A stretch of DNA of 64,000 nucleotides from Paraburkholderia guartelaensis (GCF_004353905.1 NZ_SMOD01000005.1:124001-188000); one strand, 5' to 3'; shown: positions 37,784 through 46,722, counted from the first letter of the stretch. A program made the numbers and translations. Notes: generated by a model from the sequence alone, not told the origin.

Positions 37784-38433
37784 CGGCCTTCTGGTTCGCG
37801 AGTGGTAGTGAGGCGTGGGGATCGGCGCCCATGGGCGTCGGAGCGCCACTGATAGAGCGTGTCGATTTTACCCCTCGAACCGCGCTGGCGAGCCCGCTCT
37901 CGAAGCGTCAGCGCGGCGTTGCGAGCCGGCGCGAGCGGGCGGCGGTGTGAGCGTGGATCGCTAACATGCAAGCAGCATGCCGTCAGCACGGCAGTACGCG
38001 GCGGTGAGCCGGGTGGAGGGCACGCAAGCGTGGTCAGCACGGCTTCGCGCGCGGTGGCCGGCGTGTGGCGCGCAAGCGACGCCCACTGGCGTTGGCGGCC
38101 CGAATGAGGCAGAAGCGCAGGCAGACGCGGCGTTGTTGTGTCATCAAGGCGTCATCGATGCGTCATCACGATGACGTGCAGAAGCCGCGCGCTGCGCGTT
38201 CTGGAAGCTCTCCAGAAGGCCGGCGAAAGCGCCTCGAAAGCCCGTGTGGTCTGGCTTTCGCGGCGCGCGGGGCGCGGTTGTTAGTGTCATCAAGGTTGTA
38301 GTAGTGTCGTGCCGTTTCAGTCGAGGCAAGCCCAGTCGCCCGCCGCCAGTTGCCAGCAGCAACTGCGGCGCGGGCGGTGCGTACCACCGCGGCATCGTCG
38401 CCGTGTCATCAACGCCAACGAAATTCTGAGTCC
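37784..38433. other. 650-base intergenic region with repeated GTGTCATCAAGG
   Basis: No gene supported. The 12-mer GTGTCATCAAGG occurs at 38138-38149 and 38284-38295, and its first ten bases at 38403-38412. All are in the same direction and lie upstream of the ABC transporter genes. Nothing else was recognised. Confidence 0.5.
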
Positions 38434-38544
38434 ATGCGCCTTGCCTTTGTCGATCCGCCATCCCCGCAGCTTGTGCAGTGCCTGTCCGGCGGCACGGACG
38501 ATACGTCGTCCGCCTTTCTGAAACCCGGCGCGGAGGGCGTCTGA
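38434..38544 (+). CDS. Possible 36-aa leader peptide before the ABC permease
   Basis: A short frame starting MRLAFVDPPSPQL whose TGA is directly followed by the ATG of the permease gene. No strong ribosome-binding site precedes it. It resembles no family. Its exact abutment suggests translational coupling, if it is translated at all. Confidence 0.3.
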   Translation: MRLAFVDPPSPQLVQCLSGGTDDTSSAFLKPGAEGV

Positions 38545-40308
38545 ATGGAGTTCAGCTTCAACCTGAACCGCACGGCCAACGCCTCGGCGTGGCGCGTGCT
38601 GCCGAACCGCTGGGACTTCGTCGCGTTCCCGCTGATGATCGGCCTGATCGCGATGGCGGCCGTGGGCTTTCACCAGACCATGGCGCCCATCGCGACGCTC
38701 AAGACCCAGGTCATCTCGCTCGATCCGGCCAACCTGCCCGAGTACGCCATGCGCACCACGCTGCGCATGCTCGCGGCGATGGTCGCATCGCTCATCTTCA
38801 CGCTCGTGTACGGCACGCTCGCGGCGAAAAGCCGCCGCGCGGGCCAGGTGCTCGTGCCGATTCTCGACATCCTGCAGTCGGTGCCGGTGCTCGGCTACAT
38901 CTCGTTCACCGTCACGTTCTTTCTCGCGCTCTTTCCGTCGCGCGTGCTCGGTGCCGAACTCGCGGCGATCTTCGCGATCTTCACGAGCCAGGCCTGGAAC
39001 ATGACGTTCAGCTTCTACCAGTCGCTGCGCACGGTGCCGCGCGATCTGGATGAAGTCTCGCGCGGGTTCCACCTGACCGCGTGGCAGCGCTTCTGGAAGC
39101 TCGAAGTGCCGTTCTCGATGCCGGGGCTCATCTGGAACATGATGATGTCGATGTCGGGCGGCTGGTTCTTCGTCGTGGCCTCCGAAGCGATCACGGTGGG
39201 CAACAACACGATCACGCTGCCGGGCATCGGCGCGTACCTGGCGCAGGCGATTTCGGATAAGAACCTGCATGCCGTGGGCTGGGTGATCCTCGCGATGATC
39301 GTGGTGATTCTCGCCTACGACCAGTTCCTGTTCCGCCCGCTCGTGGCGTGGGCCGACAAGTTCCGCATGGAGAACACGAGCTCGGGCGACGCCCCGGAAT
39401 CGTGGCTGCTCGACCTCATTCGCCGCACCCATCTCATTCATCAACTGCTCGTGCCGCTCGGCTGGCTCTTCGCCAAGGCGGCGCGCATGCCGATCCAGCT
39501 GCCGTCGTTTCCGAACGTGTCGCGCGCCGCGCCCGTAGCGCGCGGCCGCGGCGGCTTGCGTGCCCGCATCGGCGACGCCGTGTGGGCCGTGCTCGTGATC
39601 GCCCTGACCGTGTTCGTGGTGTGGCGCGTCGTGGCCTTCGTGCGTACGGGCGTGACGCTCGACGAGGTCTGGCACGTGCTCGGTCTCGGCTTCATCACGC
39701 TCGTTCGCGTGCTGCTGCTGATCGCCATCGCATCGGTGATCTGGGTGCCGCTTGGCGTACTGATCGGTCTGCGCCCGGCGCTCGCCGAAAAGGTTCAGCC
39801 GCTCGCACAGTTCCTTGCGGCGTTCCCGGCAAACCTGCTGTTCCCGGTGTTCGTGATCGTCATCGTGCGCTTTCACCTGAACCCTGACATCTGGCTGTCA
39901 CCGCTCATCGTGCTCGGCACGCAGTGGTATATCCTGTTCAACGTGATCGCAGGGGCCAGCGCCTATCCGAACGACTACAAGGAAGCGGCGAAGAACTTCC
40001 ATATTCGCGGCTGGCAGTGGTGGCGTCAGGCCATGTTGCCGGGCATTTTCCCGTACTACGTGACGGGCGCCATCACGGCTTCGGGCGGCGCGTGGAACGC
40101 GAGTATCGTCGCGGAGTTCGTGCAGTGGGGCGACACGAAGGTCGTCGCGCACGGCCTCGGCGCCTACATCGCGCAGACGACGGCGGCCGGCGATTACCCG
40201 AAGATCATTCTCGGCATTGCCGTGATGTCGCTCTTCGTTACGCTGTTCAACCGCCTCTTGTGGCGCCCGCTGTACACGTACGCCGAGTCCCGTCTGCGGC
40301 TCGACTGA
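38545..40308 (+). CDS. NitT/TauT-type ABC permease, two fused permease domains
   Basis: A 587-residue inner-membrane protein with two permease (BPD_transp_1) units in tandem. The first half has its coupling loop near LDEVSRGFHLTAWQRFWKLE, the second near YKEAAKNFHIRGWQWWRQA. A hydrophilic linker (about 285-340) with a Pro/Arg-rich stretch joins them. Each half has about five to six helices. Most importers of the nitrate/sulfonate/taurine family use two separate copies of one permease, so this fused form stands out. It is followed by its ATPase, 40 bases on. No substrate-binding protein adjoins it. Confidence 0.88.
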   Translation: MEFSFNLNRTANASAWRVLPNRWDFVAFPLMIGLIAMAAVGFHQTMAPIATLKTQVISLDPANLPEYAMRTTLRMLAAMVASLIFTLVYGTLAAKSRRAGQVLVPILDILQSVPVLGYISFTVTFFLALFPSRVLGAELAAIFAIFTSQAWNMTFSFYQSLRTVPRDLDEVSRGFHLTAWQRFWKLEVPFSMPGLIWNMMMSMSGGWFFVVASEAITVGNNTITLPGIGAYLAQAISDKNLHAVGWVILAMIVVILAYDQFLFRPLVAWADKFRMENTSSGDAPESWLLDLIRRTHLIHQLLVPLGWLFAKAARMPIQLPSFPNVSRAAPVARGRGGLRARIGDAVWAVLVIALTVFVVWRVVAFVRTGVTLDEVWHVLGLGFITLVRVLLLIAIASVIWVPLGVLIGLRPALAEKVQPLAQFLAAFPANLLFPVFVIVIVRFHLNPDIWLSPLIVLGTQWYILFNVIAGASAYPNDYKEAAKNFHIRGWQWWRQAMLPGIFPYYVTGAITASGGAWNASIVAEFVQWGDTKVVAHGLGAYIAQTTAAGDYPKIILGIAVMSLFVTLFNRLLWRPLYTYAESRLRLD

Positions 40309-40348
40309 TCGACGACTGATCGAACAACGAATGATCGAAGGTAACGCG

Positions 40349-41698
40349 ATGCAAAACCCCAAGACGCTGAGCGCCGCGCACGGCGATGTGCAGACGGCCC
40401 CGAACCCGCCGCGCCTCGGCGAAGAAATTCTGAACGTCAAGGACGTGTGCCGGGGCTTCAACAAGACCCAGGGCGAGCTGCTCGTGCTCGACGACGCCAA
40501 CCTCCAGCTGCGCGAGGGCGAGATCGTCGGGCTGCTGGGCCGCTCGGGCTCCGGCAAGTCCACGCTGCTGCGCATCATCGCGGGCCTGATCTCGCCGACC
40601 TCCGGCGACGTCACCTGGCGCGGCAAGCCGCTCGAAGGGCCGGCCGAAGGCGTGGCGATGGTGTTCCAGACCTTCGCGCTGTTCCCGTGGCTCACCGTGC
40701 TGCAGAACGTGGAAGCGGGCCTCGAGGCGCAGGGCGTCGGCGCACGCGAGCGGCGCGAGCGCGCGCTTGCGGCCATCGACCTGATCGGTCTGGACGGCTT
40801 CGAAAACGCCTATCCGCGCGAGCTTTCCGGCGGCATGCGTCAGCGCGTGGGCTTCGCGCGCGCGCTCGTGGTCGATCCCAATCTCATGCTGATGGACGAG
40901 CCGTTCTCGGCGCTCGACGTGCTGACCGCCGAAACGCTGCGTACCGATCTGCTCGACCTGTGGACGCAAGGGCGTCTGCCGATCAAGTCGATTCTGATCG
41001 TCACGCACAACATCGAGGAAGCGGTGTTCATGTGCGACCGCATTCTCGTGCTCTCGTCGAATCCGGGCCGCGTGGTGGCCGAGATCAAGGTGCCGTTCAA
41101 GCACCCGCGCAACCGTCTCGATCCGGTGTTCCGCAAGCTCGTCGACGAGATCTACGCGAAGATGACCGCGCGTCAGACCGACGAAACCACGAAGAAGGGC
41201 CTCGAACTCGGCAGCTGGCTGCCGCGCGTGTCGACCAACCTGATGGCCGGTCTGATCGAAACGCTCGCGATGGCGCCGTATCACGGCCGCGCCGACATGC
41301 CGGAAATCGCACGCTCGCTGCATCTGGAAGTGGACGATCTGTTCCCGATCGCGGAAGTGCTGCAGAACCTCGGTTTCGCCGACGTGCGCGAAGGCGACGT
41401 GCTCCTCACGCCGCCCGCGCGCGTGTTCGCGGAATTCGGCACGCAGGAGCGCAAGATGATGTTCGCCGAGCATCTGCTGCGCCACGTGCCGCTCGCGGCG
41501 CGGATCAAGAAGGTGCTCAACGAGCGCCCGGGCCATCGCGCGCCGCGCGTGCGTTTCGAGCAGGAGCTGGAGGACTTTCTCTCCGACGGTGCGGCGGAAG
41601 AAACGCTCGACACCGTGATCGACTGGGGCCGTTATGGCGAGATCTTCTCGTATAACGACCAGTCGGAAATCTTCAGTCTCGAAGACGTGGAGTCCTGA
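40349..41698 (+). CDS. NitT/TauT-type ABC ATPase with C-terminal AAA-associated domain
   Basis: A 449-residue ATPase. Residues about 30-275 form the nucleotide-binding domain: Walker A GRSGSGKST, Q-loop MVFQTFALFPWLTV, signature LSGGMRQRVGFARAL, Walker B LMLMDEPFSALD, and H-loop VTHNIEEAV. The remaining 150 or so residues match the AAA-associated C-terminal domain (PF09821-like), with AEVLQNLGFADVREGDVLLTP. That domain occurs in ATPases paired with fused permeases. I chose ATG 40349 because AAGG precedes it; 40331 is also in frame. The operon ends in a perfect 20-bp terminator. Confidence 0.9.
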   Translation: MQNPKTLSAAHGDVQTAPNPPRLGEEILNVKDVCRGFNKTQGELLVLDDANLQLREGEIVGLLGRSGSGKSTLLRIIAGLISPTSGDVTWRGKPLEGPAEGVAMVFQTFALFPWLTVLQNVEAGLEAQGVGARERRERALAAIDLIGLDGFENAYPRELSGGMRQRVGFARALVVDPNLMLMDEPFSALDVLTAETLRTDLLDLWTQGRLPIKSILIVTHNIEEAVFMCDRILVLSSNPGRVVAEIKVPFKHPRNRLDPVFRKLVDEIYAKMTARQTDETTKKGLELGSWLPRVSTNLMAGLIETLAMAPYHGRADMPEIARSLHLEVDDLFPIAEVLQNLGFADVREGDVLLTPPARVFAEFGTQERKMMFAEHLLRHVPLAARIKKVLNERPGHRAPRVRFEQELEDFLSDGAAEETLDTVIDWGRYGEIFSYNDQSEIFSLEDVES

Positions 41699-41720
41699 GC
41701 GACGCGCGGTTCACGAGCAT

Positions 41721-41762
41721 AAAAAACGGTCGCGGGGTGAGTTCACCCCGCGACCGTTTTTT
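41721..41762. terminator. Long perfect bidirectional terminator
   Basis: A 20-bp perfect inverted repeat, from six A through CGGTCGCGGGGTGA to the complement ending in six T, with a 2-base gap. It ends the ABC operon and the convergent lipoprotein operon. Confidence 0.88.
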
Positions 41763-41777
41763 CATTCAGGGACGCCG

Positions 41778-42344
41778 TTACTGGAGGGTGCCCCAGCGCT
41801 CCACCGCAGGCTCGGCCGTGGCCCACTTCCAGCCCGACTGGTCCTGACAGGCGCTCGCGGTGAACCACTGCTCGGGCGCGTCGGCCTTCTCGCCGTCCTG
41901 CACCGAGAACACGAAATCCTTGCAGAGCGTGAGCGCGTTCGCGAACGCGCGCGTCACGCGTACCTGGCCGTGGCCGTTCTCCACGGGCAGTTCGTGCTTC
42001 ACGCGCCAGATGTCCATGCCGCCCACGGGCAGGCGGCCGGCTGTTTCGGCGATCAGCGCCTGCTGGTCGGCATGCATGCTCTTCATGAAGCGGCCGACGG
42101 CTTCGTCGGTGGCCGCCTGCACGGCAATGCCCACGCCGATGCCCACGGCAGGATTCGCCGTGACGATGCCCGTGGCCGCAGCGGCGGCGGCGCCGCTTGC
42201 CGCGCCGATCGACGAGCAGCCGCTCGCCGCGAGCGCGATGCCCGTGCAGAGGGCGGCCAGCGCGATGAGCCTCGCGGGGCGAGACGTCGACGAATCGGTT
42301 GCAACGTGCCGTGCGCGCCTCGCGCGCGCGTTCATGCCGTTCAT
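41778..42344 (-). CDS. Lipoprotein, second of a paralogous pair
   Basis: A 188-residue predicted lipoprotein. A long basic n-region leads to a hydrophobic stretch and the lipobox LAASGC. A glycine-zipper-like Ala/Gly segment follows (GAASGAAAAAATGIVTANPAVGIGVG; key part GIGVGIAVQAATDEAVG). The C-terminal half shares its pattern with the preceding gene: CKDFVFSVQDGEK, then W-T-A-S-C-x-D and WKWATAEPA-x-x-RWG-x-LQ at the end. Its ATG overlaps the upstream stop (ATGA), so the two are translationally coupled. Function unknown. Confidence 0.72.
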   Translation of the reverse strand: MNGMNARARRARHVATDSSTSRPARLIALAALCTGIALAASGCSSIGAASGAAAAAATGIVTANPAVGIGVGIAVQAATDEAVGRFMKSMHADQQALIAETAGRLPVGGMDIWRVKHELPVENGHGQVRVTRAFANALTLCKDFVFSVQDGEKADAPEQWFTASACQDQSGWKWATAEPAVERWGTLQ

Positions 42345-42967
42345 TGCAGCGCACCCCAACGGGCGGTGGCGGGTTCGGCCGAGGCCCACTTCCAGTTGTC
42401 GCCGTCGCGGCACACCGAAGCGACGAAGAAGGCGCTCGAGGCGGGCTTGTCCTTCGTGGCATCGTGATCGACGGAGAACACGATCTCCTTGCAGTCGAGC
42501 GCGCCGCTGCTGATCGTGCGGCTCACCGTGACGCGGCCGTGCTCGTCGTCCTCGATCGGGAACGAGTGCGTGATCGACCATGGCGCGACCCCGCCGACTT
42601 CGAGCGGGCCCGCCGCGTGGGCGATGCTGTTCTGGGTGTTGGTGTGGACGACGCGCTCGGAGTACTGCACGCCGGCCTTCGCCGCGGCCACGGCGCCAAG
42701 GCCGATGCCGGTCGCCACGGCGGCGTTGCTCGTCACTTTCGAAGCGACCGCCGCGCCGGCGATACCGGCGCCCGTCTGCGCGCCTTCGGAGTAGAGCGAG
42801 CTGCAGGCCGAACACGCGAGGCTCGCCACGGTGGCGAGCAGCGTGAGCGACATGACGCGTCGCCAGCGAGCGTTAGCGCAGGGGAGCGGGGTCACACCGG
42901 CAATCGTTTCCATGACCGCCTCTGACACCGATGGCGCAACGTGCGCCCGAGCACTTCGTTCTTGCAT
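42341..42967 (-). CDS. Lipoprotein, first of a paralogous pair
   Basis: A 208-residue predicted lipoprotein with lipobox LACSAC after a hydrophobic stretch. The mature part has a Gly/Ala-rich zipper (GAQTGAGIAGAAVASKV, then TGIGLGAVAAAKAG). The end WKWASAEPATARWGALQ mirrors the next gene, and CKEIVFSVDHD matches CKDFVFSVQDG there. The pair therefore arose by duplication. Starts at 42967 (AGGGA upstream), 42913 (GAGG upstream) and 42853 are all possible; the first is given. It lies downstream, on the same strand, of the sigma-54 activator at 43197-44279, 230 bases away. Confidence 0.7.
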   Translation of the reverse strand: MQERSARAHVAPSVSEAVMETIAGVTPLPCANARWRRVMSLTLLATVASLACSACSSLYSEGAQTGAGIAGAAVASKVTSNAAVATGIGLGAVAAAKAGVQYSERVVHTNTQNSIAHAAGPLEVGGVAPWSITHSFPIEDDEHGRVTVSRTISSGALDCKEIVFSVDHDATKDKPASSAFFVASVCRDGDNWKWASAEPATARWGALQ

Positions 42968-43196
42968 GATGATTCCCTGCCGCTAGCCGGATAGCGCCGC
43001 ATTGCGCGGATATCCAGCATGTTTTGCTTACTTAACGTGCTGCGGATTGTGCAACACGGCATTGCTCACGGGGATAGGTAAAGTGCAAGAAATTGCAAAA
43101 GGGCGTGCACGGCAGGCCGATCTTTGATCGGCCCGCCGCGCGACTCACGCCTCGCCGCGCAACGAGCGTGCCGCGGCTCAGGCGTGGGGTGGGGGA

Positions 43197-44279
43197 TCAG
43201 GCTTCGTTCGTGTCCGGGTCGGTGGGCGCTTCGGCTTCGCCATCATCGGCGCCGTAGCTGCCGAGCCGGTTGTAGAGCGTCTTGAGGCTCACGCCGAGCG
43301 TGCGCGCCGCGAGACGTTTGTCGCCGCCGCAATACTTGAGCGTGCCGAGAATGATCTGCTTTTGCGCATCGGCGAGCGGCGTGCCGATCCAGACGCTCAT
43401 GGCGTCGCCCTGGGTGACGGGTTTCTTCACGCGCGGCACCAGTTGCGGATGCGCGATCTCCACGACCTTTTCCGCGAGGATGAACGCGCGGTACACGGCG
43501 TTTTTCAGTTCGCGCACGTTGCCGGGCCACGACCAGTTGCGCACGGTTTCGAGCGCGCGCTTGCTGAACGCCTTTTGCGTGCCTTCCTGGTCGTTCAGTT
43601 CGGTCAGGAAATGCTGCGCGAGCAGTTCACGGTCGCGCTCGCGTTCGCGCAGTGGCGGCGCGCGCAGTGGAAACACCGCGAGCCGGTACATCAAGTCTTC
43701 GCGCAGGCAGTTTTCCTTCACGGCCGTCACGGGGTCGCGGTTGGTGGCGGCGATGATGCGCACGTCGCCGCGAATCGCTTCGTTGCCGCCCACCGGAAAG
43801 TACTCGCCGGTTTCGAGTGCGCGCAGCAGCTTCACCTGATGCAGCAGCGACATCTCGGTGATTTCGTCGAGGAACAGCGTGCCGCCGCGCGCGTGCTCGA
43901 AGTGACCGTCGCGCGCCTGCACGGCGCCCGTGAAGCTGCCTTTCTCGTGACCGAACAACTCGGCCTCGATCAGCTCGTCGGGAATCGCGCCGCAGTTGAC
44001 CGGAATGAACGGACCGTCGCGGCGTTCGCTGTGCGCGTGGATCGTGCGGGCGATCAGTTCCTTGCCCGTGCCCGATTCGCCGACGATGAGCGCCGTCGCC
44101 TCGGTCACGGCCACGCGCTCGATCTGTGCATAAAGGTCCAGCATGACCGCCGACGAGCCGTACAGCAGACCGTACGACTGCAATCCCGCGACGCGCGCCT
44201 GCGCGTCCGGTGCGGCATTTCCGGTGTTCGTGCTGGTTCGTTTTGTGGCGGCGGGCGAGCCCGGCTCGATTGACGCCAT
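43197..44279 (-). CDS. Sigma-54 activator without a sensor domain
   Basis: A 360-residue bacterial enhancer-binding protein. After a short leader of about 45 residues comes the AAA+ domain: Walker A GESGTGKE, the sigma-54 contact loop in its GSFTGA form (FGHEKGSFTGA), Walker B GGTLFLDEITE and the Arg-finger region. The C-terminal Fis-type HTH is AARTLGVSLKTLYNRLGSYG. No receiver, GAF or PAS domain is present, so control may be by amount or by a partner protein. ATG 44279 is preferred; longer in-frame starts run back into DNA with no protein-like composition. It is divergent from a small gene with a -24/-12 promoter. Confidence 0.88.
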   Translation of the reverse strand: MASIEPGSPAATKRTSTNTGNAAPDAQARVAGLQSYGLLYGSSAVMLDLYAQIERVAVTEATALIVGESGTGKELIARTIHAHSERRDGPFIPVNCGAIPDELIEAELFGHEKGSFTGAVQARDGHFEHARGGTLFLDEITEMSLLHQVKLLRALETGEYFPVGGNEAIRGDVRIIAATNRDPVTAVKENCLREDLMYRLAVFPLRAPPLRERERDRELLAQHFLTELNDQEGTQKAFSKRALETVRNWSWPGNVRELKNAVYRAFILAEKVVEIAHPQLVPRVKKPVTQGDAMSVWIGTPLADAQKQIILGTLKYCGGDKRLAARTLGVSLKTLYNRLGSYGADDGEAEAPTDPDTNEA

Positions 44280-44387
44280 AGGGATGTTCGTCCTGCAAAT
44301 GTAGTGCGGGGCGTTCTCTTCTGCGCGCATCGGCATGCTTCTGCGCGTATCGGCGAACTGGCCCTGCGATCCGGGGCTGGCCGTCCA

Positions 44388-44515
44388 GGACAGGTGCGGA
44401 ACTTGCCGCTCCGACGGCCGCGAGGTATTTCGTCTCCGAGGTTGGCTCGAGGTTTTGCTCGTTAACGCGTAAACATTTAACCACTGCCGCGCATGACAGG
44501 GCAATGGACCTGTCC
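44388..44515. repeat. Inverted copies of GGACAGGT upstream of the sigma-54 promoter
   Basis: GGACAGGT at 44388-44395 and its complement ACCTGTCC at 44508-44515, about 170 and 50 bases before the predicted start of transcription. Between them is an AT-rich stretch (44461-44482). This layout suits activator-binding sites and DNA bending, but two 8-mers are weak evidence. Confidence 0.35.
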
Positions 44516-44534
44516 AGGCACCCGCGTTCAAGCG

Positions 44535-44550
44535 TGGCACGCATCGTGCT
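44535..44550 (+). promoter_or_regulatory. Candidate sigma-54 promoter (TGGCACG-CATC-GTGCT)
   Basis: The -24 element TGGCACG is perfect. The -12 element is GTGCT, one base from consensus. The invariant GG and GC are separated by exactly 10 bases (44536-44549). Transcription would start near 44561, about 117 bases before the small gene at 44678. Confidence 0.65.
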
Positions 44551-44677
44551 GCGGAACTTGGAGAGCACGGCGCCGTCTGCGTTGATAGGGGCGGCGCATC
44601 GGCCACGCCCCCGGCGATGCCATCCGAGTCAACTCGCGCGTCTTCCGTCTTTGACGAGGCGTATCTGGGAGAGAGCG

Positions 44678-44995
44678 ATGTCCAAGAACCGAAGTGGTTT
44701 GGTAGGAACCCTGGTGACCGTCGGCGCCCTTGGCGCCATGGCGGGCATGCTGGCCTGGCGTTTCTCGCAGCGTCACCGCATGCAACGGCAAACCTTTTAT
44801 CGCGATCTGAGCCGCTGGGAAGGCGAAGGCGGTTCGCTCGCCGATACCACGGGCAACAACGGACAGGGCCCGGAAATGGCCATGGCGGGCGGCGCGTCGG
44901 ACTCGCCGGCACATGGCATGAAGAACCGGACGACGACTGGCATGAACGGCGCGAATGGCTCGGCTGGCATGCCGTGGCCGTTTCCGCATAGCTAG
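44678..44995 (+). CDS. Small single-span membrane protein (105 aa) with Gly/Asn/Met-rich tail
   Basis: A 105-residue protein of unknown family. MSKNRSGLVGTLVTVGALGA is followed by MAGMLAWRF, giving one transmembrane helix (about 7-30). Then comes a basic stretch RFSQRHRMQRQTFYRDL and a low-complexity tail rich in Gly, Asn, Met and Ser, ending in AGMPWPFPHS. The start has GGGAGAGAG upstream. It lies between two sigma-54 activators and has a good candidate -24/-12 promoter, so it is probably sigma-54 dependent. I do not recognise homologues. Confidence 0.68.
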   Translation: MSKNRSGLVGTLVTVGALGAMAGMLAWRFSQRHRMQRQTFYRDLSRWEGEGGSLADTTGNNGQGPEMAMAGGASDSPAHGMKNRTTTGMNGANGSAGMPWPFPHS

Positions 44996-45301
44996 GCGGG
45001 CAAGACAGGGGCACGCGAGAGCCGTGCCCGCTTATCTCGAATAAGTCTATAATAGTCATATCAACAACAATCGAGGTTCGGGCGGCCCGCGGCTGACGGT
45101 ATTGTTGCTCACATGTAGCAAAACCGCGCATTTTCAGGCTTTTGCCGTCTTGGGCGTGCGTCCGACCGTTTCGTACTCCACTGCAGCGCAATAATCTGCG
45201 TCGCGACTTCCGCGGTGCCGGGCAACGCTGTCCGGCGCGCTTGCGAAGGGCGCGGCGCTCGCGCTTTGGAGCCATTCACCTATCAAGGCTGACGAGACGC
45301 G
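44996..45301. other. Leader region of the NtrC-like gene
   Basis: About 300 bases with no gene. A hairpin GGGCACG / CGTGCCC at 45009-45029 may end the small gene's transcript. TATAAT at 45048-45053 is a perfect -10 box, without a clear -35, about 250 bases before the start codon at 45302. Confidence 0.4.
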
Positions 45302-46687
45302 ATGCCACATGTATTGATTGTCGATGACGATGCGGAAACCCGCGAGGCGCTAGCGGCCGTGGTGAGCGAAGACGGTCTCACCACTGCGCAGGCAGGCGAC
45401 CTGCGCGAGGCGCGCATTCAGCTCGTGCGGCAGACGCCGGACGTGGTCTTCACCGACCTGAAGCTGCCCGACGGCAGTGGCACCGACCTTTTCGAGGACC
45501 TCGACCCGCGCTCGGGCGTGGAACTCGTGGTCATCACCGGGCACGCAACGGTCGAGACGGCCGTCGATGCGCTCAAGTCCGGCGCGATCGATTACCTGGT
45601 CAAGCCGATCAACCTCCAGCGCGTGAAGGCGATCCTGAACCGCCTGCCGCGCGCGGGCGACCTCAAGGCCGAAATCGGCACGCTGCGCGGCGAGCTGCGC
45701 CGCATGGGGCGCTTCGGCCTGATGCTCGGCAATTCGCCGACCATGCAGGAGGTCTATGACCAGATCAGCCGCGTTGCGCCCACACCCGCCTCGGTCATGC
45801 TGGTGGGCGAATCGGGCACCGGCAAGGAAGTGGCTGCGCAGACCATCCACCAGTTGAGCCTGCGCCGCAAGCACGAATTCCTCGCGGTGAACTGTGGGGC
45901 GATCTCGCCGAATCTGATCGAGTCCGAAATGTTCGGTCACGAGCGCGGCTCGTTTACGGGCGCCGACCGGCAGCACAAGGGCTATTTCGAGCGCGCGAAC
46001 GGCGGCACGCTGTTCCTCGACGAAATCACCGAAATGCCGATCGAGCTGCAGGTGAAGCTGCTGCGCGTGCTCGAAACCGGCATGTTCATGCGCGTGGGCA
46101 CGACCAAGGAGATCGAGACCGACGTGCGCCTGATCGCGGCGACCAACCGCGACCCGGAGCAGGCCGTTGCCGAAGGCAAGCTGCGTCTGGACCTCTATCA
46201 CCGCCTGAACGTGTTTCCGATCAGCCTGCCGCCGCTGCGCGAGCGCGGCAAGGACGTCGAGCTGCTCGCCCAGGCGTTCCTCGACGAGCTGAACGAGCGT
46301 CACGGCACGAAAAAGCAGTTTCCCGCGGCGGTGCGCGACATGCTGGCGGCTTACCCGTGGCCCGGCAATGTGCGCGAGCTGAAAAACTACGTGCAGCGTG
46401 CGCATATCATGTCGGGCAACGACGGCGATTTCACGGCTACCGTGCCGCTGCAGATCTCGCTCTCGAAGCCGATTGCGGGTACGGCAGTGACGATCCCGTT
46501 CGGCACCTCGCTCGCCGACGCCGATCGCCAGCTCATTCTCGCGACGCTCGAGCAGTGCGGTGGCGTGAAGACGCGGGCGGCGGAAATCCTCGGCATCAGC
46601 CTGAAGACGCTCTATAACCGTCTTGTGGAGTACGGCAACGAAAGCGCCGGCAAGGGCGATGCGCCCGCGCGCGTAGCCGGCGTCTGA
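45302..46687 (+). CDS. NtrC-family sigma-54 response regulator
   Basis: A 461-residue regulator. The receiver domain (1-115) has phospho-acceptor Asp52 in VVFTDLKLPDGSG and Lys in YLVKPINLQR. The AAA+ domain (about 138-375) has Walker A GESGTGKE, GSFTGA in FGHERGSFTGA and Walker B GGTLFLDEITEMP. A Fis-type HTH ends it: TRAAEILGISLKTLYNRLVEYG. It is paralogous to the activator at 43197-44279, from which it differs by having a receiver. No histidine kinase is nearby, so it is an orphan. Genes with candidate sigma-54 promoters lie on both sides. Confidence 0.92.
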   Translation: MPHVLIVDDDAETREALAAVVSEDGLTTAQAGDLREARIQLVRQTPDVVFTDLKLPDGSGTDLFEDLDPRSGVELVVITGHATVETAVDALKSGAIDYLVKPINLQRVKAILNRLPRAGDLKAEIGTLRGELRRMGRFGLMLGNSPTMQEVYDQISRVAPTPASVMLVGESGTGKEVAAQTIHQLSLRRKHEFLAVNCGAISPNLIESEMFGHERGSFTGADRQHKGYFERANGGTLFLDEITEMPIELQVKLLRVLETGMFMRVGTTKEIETDVRLIAATNRDPEQAVAEGKLRLDLYHRLNVFPISLPPLRERGKDVELLAQAFLDELNERHGTKKQFPAAVRDMLAAYPWPGNVRELKNYVQRAHIMSGNDGDFTATVPLQISLSKPIAGTAVTIPFGTSLADADRQLILATLEQCGGVKTRAAEILGISLKTLYNRLVEYGNESAGKGDAPARVAGV

Positions 46688-46698
46688 GCAGCATTAGC

Positions 46699-46722
46699 AA
46701 GCGCGCCCGCCCAGGCGCGCTT
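46699..46722 (+). terminator. Possible weak terminator after the NtrC-like gene
   Basis: A 9-bp stem AAGCGCGCC / GGCGCGCTT with loop CGCCCA, 12 bases after the stop. No T-run follows. Confidence 0.4.

Noticed and set aside
45009..45029. GGGCACG... as a further -24/-12 promoter
   Set aside because: Spacing from GG to GC is wrong for the TGGCACG alignment, and the bases form a hairpin instead.
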